Positions 1 through 6,296 of a DNA stretch of 64,000 bases are shown here, in pieces. Numbering within the stretch: position 1 is the first letter of the stretch; each line of letters begins with the position of its first letter. Source of the DNA: Calditrichota bacterium (GTDB lineage: Bacteria > Electryoneota > AABM5-125-24 > Hatepunaeales > Hatepunaeaceae). The notes below the pieces were generated by a model. That model saw only the letters and a list, made by a program, of their open reading frames with translations. It was not told the DNA's origin and ran no database searches. The translations under genes were made by a program, and so were the position numbers. The stretch lies in contig JABGPL010000012.1 in the NCBI GenBank assembly GCA_018644935.1, positions 1-64,000 on the forward strand, in the 5' to 3' direction.

Positions 1-291
1 GTTAAGACAGTCAAAGGCTACCTGAAAAAGGGCTCTACCTTTGATGATGAATTCGTCGAGGAGGATTACTTAACAGATCCAATAGGGGAGTTTATCGAAA
101 ACAGGATATCAGATAGTTCTCAAAATAGCAAAAGAGGCTCTTTTAAGGCAGATTCAGGAGCCTTGAATAAAGACAAAGCGGTTTTTGCCAGGAAAGCTGT
201 GGGGATTATGGAAGATTATGATGACTTAAGCGAAGAAGCCCAGAAGTTATGTAAGAAAATTTACAATTTCATTAAAGAGGTGAATTCTTAA
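1..291 (+). CDS. C-terminal part of an unrecognised protein (5' end outside window)
   Basis: An open frame runs from base 1 to a TAA at 289-291 and gives 96 residues with no start codon context, so it is the tail of a gene that begins upstream of the window. The peptide is highly charged and ends in a predicted helical stretch (AVGIMEDYDDLSEEAQ followed by LCKKIYNFIKEVNS). I do not recognise a family. It has no signal or membrane segment in the visible part. It lies just before a cluster of palindromic repeats, which begins 45 bases after its stop. Confidence 0.6.
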   Translation, partial: VKTVKGYLKKGSTFDDEFVEEDYLTDPIGEFIENRISDSSQNSKRGSFKADSGALNKDKAVFARKAVGIMEDYDDLSEEAQKLCKKIYNFIKEVNS

Positions 292-335
292 TAGTCAGTT
301 TGCTCGATTAATCCGATACTCCTGGCAATAGGGAG

Positions 336-367
336 TTCTCTGGATTCCCGCGTTCGCGGGAATGACG
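336..367 (+). repeat. dRS3-like palindromic repeat, family A copy 1
   Basis: Unit of about 32 bases starting TTCTCTGGATTCC and ending GGAATGACG, with a central perfect palindrome cccgcg-tt-cgcggg. The same unit recurs at 462, 1046, 1118 and 3817 (same strand) and at 908 and 3703 (opposite strand). The core resembles the widely distributed repeat known as dRS3 in Neisseria. Confidence 0.85.
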
Positions 368-461
368 AGGCAGGGGAATTTTTACGCTGACTGGTTTCGT
401 GGGCTCCTGAATCGCAAGGGTTGCAAGTTACGAAGCTAAATAACATATTCGACAATCGAGC

Positions 462-493
462 TTCTCTGGATTCCTGCGTTCGCAGGAATGACG
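462..493 (+). repeat. dRS3-like palindromic repeat, family A copy 2
   Basis: Same unit as copy 1 with the core cctgcg-tt-cgcagg; the compensating changes keep the hairpin perfect. It lies about 100 bases upstream of the GIY-YIG gene and is inverted relative to the copy just after that gene. Confidence 0.85.
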
Positions 494-593
494 GGCAAGG
501 GGATTTTGCAATAGGTAAAGGATTATCAGGACCAACCATTGTTGCCATATAAAAGAAACACTTAATAGATAAATAAATTCTTAACATGATCAC

Positions 594-884
594 ATGAAAC
601 AAGCTTTTGTTTACATAATGGCGAACGAGAGAAATGGTACTATTTATATCGGCGTTACAAGTGACTTGCTGAAACGAGTCTTACAGCATAAACAAAACCT
701 CTTTAAAGGCTTCACGAAAAAGTACCTGATTCATCAATTAGTTTATTATGAAGTTAGTGATAGCATAAATAGTGCTATCGTCCGGGAAAAACAGCTAAAG
801 AAATGGAAACGCTTGTGGAAATTGAAGTTGATTGAAAGCGTAAATCCGGAATGGGAGGACTTGTATGAAAGAATATTATTATAA
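594..884 (+). CDS. GIY-YIG single-domain nuclease
   Basis: A 96-residue protein that is essentially one GIY-YIG domain. It has VYIMAN (the first motif, GIY equivalent), GTIYIGVTSDLLKR with YIG and the conserved Arg, a His in LLKRVLQHK, the LVYYE strand, the REKQLKKWKR helix and a closing NPEWEDLY. These are the hallmarks of the small stand-alone GIY-YIG family (UPF0213/YhbQ-like) usually annotated as endonuclease or excinuclease-like. Known family members cut DNA at one metal site; the target here is unknown. The gene lies between a direct repeat at 462-493 and its inverted partner at 908-963, only 23 bases after the stop, which suggests a link with the repeats. No strong Shine-Dalgarno site is seen before the ATG. 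Confidence 0.9.
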   Translation: MKQAFVYIMANERNGTIYIGVTSDLLKRVLQHKQNLFKGFTKKYLIHQLVYYEVSDSINSAIVREKQLKKWKRLWKLKLIESVNPEWEDLYERILL

Positions 885-907
885 AATAAACTGAAAAGTT
901 CTCCCCG

Positions 908-1077
908 TTGTCATTCCTGCGAACGCAGGGCAACTGCTTCGTATGCGAAGTGCATCCAGAGAAGTACCCGATATGAGCACTGTTCATATTTGTCAGCATG
1001 GTTGCCAAACTATAGCAAGAGGATAAGATGTTTTCCAAATCGAACTTCTCTGGGTTCCCGCGTGCGCGAGAATGACG
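908..1077. mobile_element. Repeat-bounded intergenic element, copy 1 (NIME-like)
   Basis: An inverted family A repeat (908-963) and a direct one (1046-1077) bracket an 82-base core at 964-1045. The core is recognisably the same as the core at 3735-3816: both contain cccgatatgagcac, gcatggttgcc and gaggataagat in the same order and spacing. The left repeat is interrupted by about 24 bases (930-953) containing a smaller hairpin, cttcg-tatg-cgaag. The arrangement resembles the Neisseria intergenic mosaic elements, in which dRS3 repeats flank a short core. No protein is encoded. Confidence 0.7.
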
Positions 1078-1117
1078 GACGGAGATAACAAGAGGGTTAG
1101 ATTTTTCCTAATCGAAC

Positions 1118-1149
1118 TTCTCTGGATTCTTGCGTTCGCAGGAATGACG
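1118..1149 (+). repeat. dRS3-like palindromic repeat, family A copy 5
   Basis: Unit TTCTCTGGATTCTTGCG-TTCGCAGGAATGACG. The preceding bases (gagggttagatttttcctaa, then tcgaac) match the right end of the element core at 964-1045, so this copy appears to be a partial element. Confidence 0.8.
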
Positions 1150-1320
1150 GGGTGGGGGGGATATTTTTAAATGGACTGGTTTTGTGGGTTACTGGATCAC
1201 ACGGGTTGCAGGCTACAACGCTGTTTAGGAGTGATGTGAAGTATCCTCACTTGACTTTTGAAACCCGATGTTTTACCTTGCAACAATAAGAGGTAATTGG
1301 CTAAAACACAAGGATTAGAC

Positions 1321-3555
1321 ATGCCCAACCTTAAGCACTGTTTGATATCTATTTCCATCTTTATTGGCTGTTTCACTCACATCTTAGGTTATGCGGAACC
1401 TCAAGTTGAGTTTATACGCTCTTATGGCGGAATCTCAGAGGATCACTTCATGGATATTTACGCCGTGTCCAATGGTGACTATGTGATGTGTGGATACAAA
1501 ATTAATGGTCAGGGCTTATACGACTATTGGGTCATCAGAATTGACGATAATGGGAATGAAATATGGTCAAATTCATATAACATCACCTCGGCTTATTCAT
1601 TAATTGAGACCGATGATGGCAACTTTCTTAGTGCTGGTTGTGATGCGGATGGTATTAAAGCCATAATGACTGACGGGAATGGAGAGTTAATTTGGTCAGG
1701 AAATTATGCCCGGGGCGTTTGTAAAGCAGTTATTGAACTAAAAAGCGGAGAATATCTACTCACTGGATATGTAACAATAGACGGCGGGAAGGGCTATCTC
1801 GCCATGATTGATGCAAATGGGAATCTGCTTTGGGAGCATATTTATGAACCGGAAGTAAGAGGTGAATTTAATGCCATGCGCGAAACAGTTGGAGGAGTTG
1901 TTCTTGCGGGAATGAATAATAATTACCATGAAGGTTGGCTTGTTAAGGTTAGCATCGAGAATGAAGGTGAAATCCTCTGGGAGCGGCGTTTTGACGATGA
2001 TGGAATCATGGATTTTCGGTCTATTGCTTCAGTAGCAGATGGAGGTTTTGTACTGACCGGGTTACTTCAGGACAACCAAAGATTTGGTGCACCTCGCACC
2101 TTTTACATTATGAATGTTGATGACGAAGGTAATCAACAATGGTTGGATTTTCCACACAATGATCGCGATCATGAATGGGCGACTACTATTATTAGAGCGG
2201 GAAATACAGGCTACATCGCTGCTGGAAAACAGCGTCAGGGAAACGGAATGGATGTTGGATACGCGCCGGCGATTTATAGTACGACCTCAGAAGGGGTATT
2301 GAGATGGCACACTGTGTTTGATCTGGACTCATTGATAGATATTCCACGCTGTGTATTTAATTCTGTGGTCATTGGCGAGGATGGCTCGATTCTCGCTGCG
2401 GGTGATGTCTCATGGTCAAACGAGAATGGGACAGACGGAATAGTCGTCAAGCTTGAACCAGAACTTCTCGAACCAATAATTTTTCGATTTTCCCCGGAAG
2501 ACACAGTATTTTCTGTTTTGCCTGGCGACACAGTGACGTTTATGGCGCGAGCACGTGATCAACAGGGTGACGAATTGTCTAATCTCTGGATTTCCAATGA
2601 GGATACTTTAGGTGCTGACACCGTTGAGACAATCATATTTGAGGAATTAGGTGAATATCTCGTTCAATGTCAGATATCGGATGGAGAATTCACCTCTGCT
2701 GTTCGCTGGCACGTTTCCGCGGAAGAATTTTACATCGACAGCTTCTCACCGGACAGCTTGTCATGGGCAGTGCGTCGACCACGAGAAGTTGACTTCAGCT
2801 TGAATGTACGGGCTATGGAGGGGATTGAGCCCCGTTATCGCTGGATAATGACCGACCGCAACCGACGGGAAAACGACCTTGGTGATGCGGCAGAGGTGAC
2901 TTATGCATTCGATCTTAGCGGAACATATCGCCTCGAAGGTAGTGCATTTTACGAGGATGTTGAACAATCTGTTCACTGGCAGATTGTGGTCAATTCGGTG
3001 CTATATTGGTGGAACCCGCATGGAAGACAATTTGAAGTGAACCTTCATGATCAAATAGAGTTTAACGCCATTCCCTTCAACCCTGAATCGGATTCGCTCG
3101 ACTTTTTGTGGTTGGTTGATGATGAAATCGAAGAGGAGGTGGAAGACGGGATCTTTTACTCTTTCGACACAGATGGCATACACACAGTAGCAGCTATCGT
3201 CCATGATGGAGCTGAGGTAGATACTGTCCTCTGGTCGGTCACTGTTGTTGATCCTAACAGCACAAATGACAATTCTGATGGCTTGTTGCCTACCGAAGTA
3301 ACGCTTTATCCTGCTACTCCCAATCCGTTCAACAACACAGTTAAGCTGGAATTCAGTCTTCCCGTGCAAGGGTATGTCAGCCTTCAATTGTTCGATCTGA
3401 CTGGTAGATTGGTGGAAACGCTGGTTGAAGAGCGGCTTGAAGCTGGTGGATTCAGCGCGGTTTGGAATGCGGATATGCAAGTGGCCGGTGTGTATTTCTA
3501 TCGCCTAAACGCTGGACATTTTCAACAGACTAAGAAGCTTATTTTGGTTAAGTAA
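1321..3555 (+). CDS. Secreted beta-propeller/Ig-like protein with T9SS sorting domain
   Basis: A 744-residue exported protein. The chosen ATG has AGGA six bases upstream and is followed directly by a signal peptide (MPNLKHCLISISIFIGCF, cleavage near LGYA-EP); a TTG eight codons upstream would bury it. Residues about 30-390 are repeated blades with the pattern xWVIRIDDNGNEIW...GG..L.G, as in secreted PQQ-like propellers. Residues about 400-640 look like Ig/PKD-type beta domains. The last 80 residues are a T9SS type A sorting domain: YPATPNPFNNTVKLEFSLP, then LFDLTGRLVETL, GVYFYRL and a KKLILVK end. The protein is likely translocated across the outer membrane and attached to the surface. Its ligand is unknown. 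Repeat-bounded elements sit on both sides of the gene. Confidence 0.85.
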   Translation: MPNLKHCLISISIFIGCFTHILGYAEPQVEFIRSYGGISEDHFMDIYAVSNGDYVMCGYKINGQGLYDYWVIRIDDNGNEIWSNSYNITSAYSLIETDDGNFLSAGCDADGIKAIMTDGNGELIWSGNYARGVCKAVIELKSGEYLLTGYVTIDGGKGYLAMIDANGNLLWEHIYEPEVRGEFNAMRETVGGVVLAGMNNNYHEGWLVKVSIENEGEILWERRFDDDGIMDFRSIASVADGGFVLTGLLQDNQRFGAPRTFYIMNVDDEGNQQWLDFPHNDRDHEWATTIIRAGNTGYIAAGKQRQGNGMDVGYAPAIYSTTSEGVLRWHTVFDLDSLIDIPRCVFNSVVIGEDGSILAAGDVSWSNENGTDGIVVKLEPELLEPIIFRFSPEDTVFSVLPGDTVTFMARARDQQGDELSNLWISNEDTLGADTVETIIFEELGEYLVQCQISDGEFTSAVRWHVSAEEFYIDSFSPDSLSWAVRRPREVDFSLNVRAMEGIEPRYRWIMTDRNRRENDLGDAAEVTYAFDLSGTYRLEGSAFYEDVEQSVHWQIVVNSVLYWWNPHGRQFEVNLHDQIEFNAIPFNPESDSLDFLWLVDDEIEEEVEDGIFYSFDTDGIHTVAAIVHDGAEVDTVLWSVTVVDPNSTNDNSDGLLPTEVTLYPATPNPFNNTVKLEFSLPVQGYVSLQLFDLTGRLVETLVEERLEAGGFSAVWNADMQVAGVYFYRLNAGHFQQTKKLILVK

Positions 3556-3873
3556 AGTTGTTCGCTTGTAATCCAGGAGAGTAATCTGTCTTCTGGGGGT
3601 TGAGGTTTTGATAAAGTGGCATATAGTTTGTAGCCCGGAGCCCATCTGTTTAGACGGACACAAGGATCACTGGTTACGATTCTGTCAAGTGGTAGTTCAA
3701 TCCGTCATTCCTGCGAACGCAGGAATCCAGAGGAGTGCCCGATATGAGCACAGTTCGAATTTACGGGCATGGTTGCCTAGCCATAACGAGAGGATAAGAT
3801 TTTAACCTAATCTAACTTCTCTGGGTTCCCGCGTGCGCGAGAATGACGGGCACTTAGCAGAAGAATCAAACAA
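3556..3873. other. Intergenic region containing the second repeat-bounded element
   Basis: Everything recognisable here is the element at 3703-3848. The upstream 150 bases (3556-3702) show no gene, and a short plus-strand frame in this interval is repeat translation. Confidence 0.65.
3703..3848. mobile_element. Repeat-bounded intergenic element, copy 2 (NIME-like)
   Basis: Inverted family A repeat (3703-3734), an 82-base core (3735-3816) and a direct family A repeat (3817-3848). The core has the same length as that of 964-1045 and shares long blocks with it, and the right-hand repeats of both copies carry the same variant core (ttcccgcgtgcgcgagaa). The two elements therefore descend from one mobile or duplicated unit. 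The next gene stop lies 25 bases away on the minus strand. Confidence 0.75.
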
Positions 3874-4998
3874 CTAATACATACACTTCCGCCCTTCATC
3901 TACAAACGCCCTCAAACACTCCGAATCCGCTTCAAAGAAATGGTCGGATGGGGACAGGATTAACCCTCCACCCTCGCCAGCTTCTTCAAAGCAACGCCGG
4001 ACTTCTTGTCGTGTTTTCTCGGGGGAGCAGTCTTTCAGAAAATGGAACTGGTCAAAACCGCCGATTAAGCAGACTCGGTTGCCGATTCGTCTTTTTGTCT
4101 CAGCTAGATCTGTGTCACCACCCATTGATGGCGGAGTGAAGGTCTCCATCGCATCTGGGTTCATGTCAGCGATTATCTCGAGCAGGGGCATCATGCCGCC
4201 GCAGGTGTGATATACAATTCGCTGCTCTGCTTTGTGAGCTGCCTCAATAAGAAGTGAATCATACGGAGCAACGAAGTTGCCAAACATTGTTGGTGAGATA
4301 ACTGTTGAGGATGCGCTGCCGCCGCCGAGTTCGACTAAATCGAACTTTGCACCTGCCATTGATTCGACGAACTTGAGTTTTCGATCATAGAGAATCTTCA
4401 GGAAAGCATGTACCCATTCCGGATCAGTAAATGTCTCCATAATCAGATTAGTGACACCGAATAGCACAGCAGCGTCCTGCCAGCAGCCGGGTTGTCCGTA
4501 GATGTCGAATCCCGGGACAGTTCCTCTCGTGATACCTCTGTTCCCAAATCCCTCTATGCACCTGTTCGATTCTGCAACGTCGCAAATTGAAACAAGTGCG
4601 TATTCAGCAATCAGATCAATATCACCCTTTTCCTTCAATAGTGGTTCTGCTACCCAATCCGTATGGGCGTTTCCCTGCAAGACCATTGTAAGGGTTTTGC
4701 GAGGGGTGGTGATGTTGTACCTGATGGTTTTATATTGATCGTTTGGGATATCTTCCTGCGTGATACGCCAGTTTTCCGGATTTCCATCAGTATTGTATTT
4801 GTAAGCTGAAACCCATTGAACCGGATCGAGTTTGAAGTAATCGAAGAACTGTTGATCCGATAGTTGTTCGACTCCTAACTCTTTGCGAAGGTTGTCCAGG
4901 TAAAACCCCATGAGGTGATGAGTTGTCACTGGCAGTCTATCGGGTGTGCGCCCTTCAATAGCTGCCAGCAAACGAGCTCTCGAGGTATGTTCATTCAT
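3874..4998 (-). CDS. Uroporphyrinogen decarboxylase (UroD) family protein, probable methyltransferase-type
   Basis: A 374-residue cytoplasmic protein. The N-terminus SRARLLAAIEGRTPDRLPV is the classic opening of the UroD/MtaA-like superfamily, and the middle has DLVELGGGSASSTVISPTMF, a HTCGGMMPLLEIIADM strand and NRVCLIGGFD near the end. HTCG is typical of the branch that moves methyl groups to or from corrinoid proteins rather than of haem-synthesis HemE, which lacks this Cys signature. I chose the ATG at 4998 because GGGA lies six bases before it; ATG at 5010 is also possible. The gene stands alone with its own promoter (5061-5089) and a perfect palindrome between promoter and start, so it is probably repressed by a dedicated regulator. 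The substrate is unknown. Confidence 0.8.
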   Translation of the reverse strand: MNEHTSRARLLAAIEGRTPDRLPVTTHHLMGFYLDNLRKELGVEQLSDQQFFDYFKLDPVQWVSAYKYNTDGNPENWRITQEDIPNDQYKTIRYNITTPRKTLTMVLQGNAHTDWVAEPLLKEKGDIDLIAEYALVSICDVAESNRCIEGFGNRGITRGTVPGFDIYGQPGCWQDAAVLFGVTNLIMETFTDPEWVHAFLKILYDRKLKFVESMAGAKFDLVELGGGSASSTVISPTMFGNFVAPYDSLLIEAAHKAEQRIVYHTCGGMMPLLEIIADMNPDAMETFTPPSMGGDTDLAETKRRIGNRVCLIGGFDQFHFLKDCSPEKTRQEVRRCFEEAGEGGGLILSPSDHFFEADSECLRAFVDEGRKCMY

Positions 4999-5030
4999 AA
5001 GTGATCCCATACTCAAAGGTCAGTGTAAAT

Positions 5031-5050
5031 AGTTTAACACCTGTTAAACT
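5031..5050. promoter_or_regulatory. Perfect 9+9 operator palindrome
   Basis: The sequence agtttaaca-cc-tgttaaact is a perfect inverted repeat with a two-base centre. It starts 11 bases downstream of the minus-strand -10 box, so it covers or just follows the expected transcription start of the UroD-family gene. That position fits a repressor operator. Confidence 0.6.
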
Positions 5051-5060
5051 AACTAATCAC

Positions 5061-5089
5061 AATTTAAAGTATTATTTGTATTATGTCAA
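5061..5089 (-). promoter_or_regulatory. Sigma70-type promoter of the UroD-family gene
   Basis: On the minus strand, TTGACA (5089-5084) and TAAATT (5066-5061) are 17 bases apart. The -35 box is a perfect consensus and the -10 box matches four of six bases. Confidence 0.6.
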
Positions 5090-5243
5090 TTTGTAATGGG
5101 TAGTGCCTCATATAGAGAATAGTGAACGTTCTTATCCGCTTGTATGTAGAAAAAAGAAGGAATATCCTTTCTCCCCCCCCCGCGAAATGTAACTTGATCC
5201 CCATATCACTTGCTACCCTACTCCCTTTACCCCCCGAATACAT

Positions 5244-5272
5244 TTGACTAACTTGTATTAATAAGGTATATT
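5244..5272 (+). promoter_or_regulatory. Sigma70-type promoter of the site-2 protease/mutL run
   Basis: TTGACT (5244-5249), a 17-base spacer and TATATT (5267-5272), about 70 bases upstream of the first gene of the plus-strand run. The rest of the gap between the divergent genes (4999-5345) holds only this promoter, the operator and promoter of the UroD gene, and a run of C near 5166-5179. Confidence 0.6.
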
Positions 5273-5345
5273 ACAAGGTTATCTGTTAATTTGGGGAACT
5301 CTATTGCTTAAGGGATAGTTTTATCTTGAAAGCAAACTGGTGATT

Positions 5346-6002
5346 ATGGGCAATTATTCAACTTTTATTTTACTGGCTCCCGGAATACTCGCGGCACTTA
5401 CGGTTCATGAGTTTTCGCATGGCTGGATGGCTTACAAGCTCGGTGACAACACCGCACGAGACCACGGACGATTAACTCTGAATCCGCTGGCACATCTCGA
5501 TCCTGTCGGGACGATTATGCTGTTTTTGTTCCATTTTGGCTGGGCAAAACCGGTGCCGGTAAATCCGTACAACTTCCGTGGTGATATTCGGGATATGCGT
5601 CGTGGAATGATCTGGGTTTCACTGGCTGGTCCGGGATCTAATGTTATCTTTGCAGCCGTGCTTGGCTTGCTGCTTCAACTTTTGTTAGCAACAAGTGCGA
5701 TAAATTATTCTAACACCGTTTATTTAATGCTGACTTTTGGAGTGTTCATTAATTTAATGCTCGCTTTCTTCAACCTGCTTCCAATTCCACCTCTCGACGG
5801 ATCGAAAATCGTTGAAGGTTTGTTGCCTGTAAAGTATCTGCCGAGTTGGCAGAAATTTGAACGTATGGGTTTCTTCGTATTGATAGGGATTATCCTCGTT
5901 AGCAGATTGCTCCATATCCCGATATTCGGAGTTACCGTATTACCGATTGCGGGTTTCTTCTATGGGATGTTCACAGGAGATGCCCCATTAATGTTGAGAT
6001 AG
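5346..6002 (+). CDS. Site-2 protease family (M50) membrane metalloprotease
   Basis: A 218-residue polytopic membrane protein of the short M50B type. The zinc motif HEFSH lies in the first helix ([14 protein letters not shown]), and the second metal site [13 protein letters not shown] supplies the Asp ligand. [16 protein letters not shown] between them is characteristic of this branch, which lacks the PDZ domain of RseP. Family members cut substrates inside the membrane, often anti-sigma factors or small membrane peptides. The start could also be GTG at 5340. The gene opens the co-directional run and is followed four bases later by a small membrane protein. No substrate can be read from the neighbourhood. 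Confidence 0.88.
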   Translation: MGNYSTFILLAPGILAALTVHEFSHGWMAYKLGDNTARDHGRLTLNPLAHLDPVGTIMLFLFHFGWAKPVPVNPYNFRGDIRDMRRGMIWVSLAGPGSNVIFAAVLGLLLQLLLATSAINYSNTVYLMLTFGVFINLMLAFFNLLPIPPLDGSKIVEGLLPVKYLPSWQKFERMGFFVLIGIILVSRLLHIPIFGVTVLPIAGFFYGMFTGDAPLMLR

Positions 6003-6006
6003 AGAA

Positions 6007-6288
6007 ATGAATCTATTTAAGCGCCTTGAACCAAGACGTTTCAATTATCAACCTCGCTATTCGAAGCCGGAGACAAAATCTCATCAGGTTCAATTTCGAA
6101 GTATCTCATCAGTGGATCATAGGAAAAACATGAAAAGACCTTTTCTTTATCTTGCAGTTATTGTAATGATTTTAGTCTACTTCGTGATGACCGGTCATTT
6201 TAAAAAAGCAGCTACCCCCTTCGATATAACCAGAGACGATGTTATTGGATTTAAGAAAGGCAGTCAACCAGATGATCAATCAGAGTAA
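6007..6288 (+). CDS. Small single-pass membrane protein upstream of mutL
   Basis: A 93-residue protein with a basic N-terminal part (FKRLEPRRFNYQPRYSKPE), one membrane helix (residues about 45-65, PFLYLAVIVMILVYFVMTGH) and a short acidic end. The RRFNYQPRY-type motif recalls short uncharacterised proteins found in Bacteroidota genomes, but I infer this from memory of the motif only. No function is known to me. It sits four bases after the site-2 protease stop and eight bases before mutL, so it is surely co-transcribed. Confidence 0.65.
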   Translation: MNLFKRLEPRRFNYQPRYSKPETKSHQVQFRSISSVDHRKNMKRPFLYLAVIVMILVYFVMTGHFKKAATPFDITRDDVIGFKKGSQPDDQSE

Positions 6289-6296
6289 AGACTTTT

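Larger units (their letters stand above)
292..593. other. Intergenic region with two dRS3-like repeats
   Basis: This stretch holds two direct copies of the family A palindromic repeat (336-367 and 462-493). Between them lies a spacer (about 384-430) that recurs at about 1171-1217. No convincing gene is present. A minus-strand open frame here is only the translation of the repeats, giving the familiar SFPRTRESR-type peptide. Confidence 0.7.
885..1320. other. Intergenic region packed with repeats
   Basis: Holds three family A copies (908-963 inverted, 1046-1077, 1118-1149), the 82-bp core shared with 3735-3816, and the second spacer (about 1171-1217) shared with 384-430. The remaining roughly 100 bases before the next gene show no clear promoter that I can defend. 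Confidence 0.7.

Noticed and set aside
288-602. Minus-strand ORF of 104 codons
   Set aside because: It is the translation of two family A repeats and their spacer, with SFPRTRESR-type peptides, and lacks a ribosome-binding site.
336-1149. CRISPR array
   Set aside because: The repeats are palindromic and irregularly spaced, occur in both orientations, and share spacers; no cas genes are present.
1297-1320. TTG start for the first T9SS cargo gene
   Set aside because: The ribosome site for this TTG is only three bases away, and it would put extra polar residues before a clear signal peptide; ATG 1321 fits better.
3001-3480. Minus-strand ORF of 159 codons
   Set aside because: It lies wholly inside the T9SS sorting-domain region of the plus-strand gene and has no family features.
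3608-3805. Plus-strand ORF of 65 codons
   Set aside because: It reads through a family A repeat (SVIPANAGIQRS-type peptide) and has no coding support.
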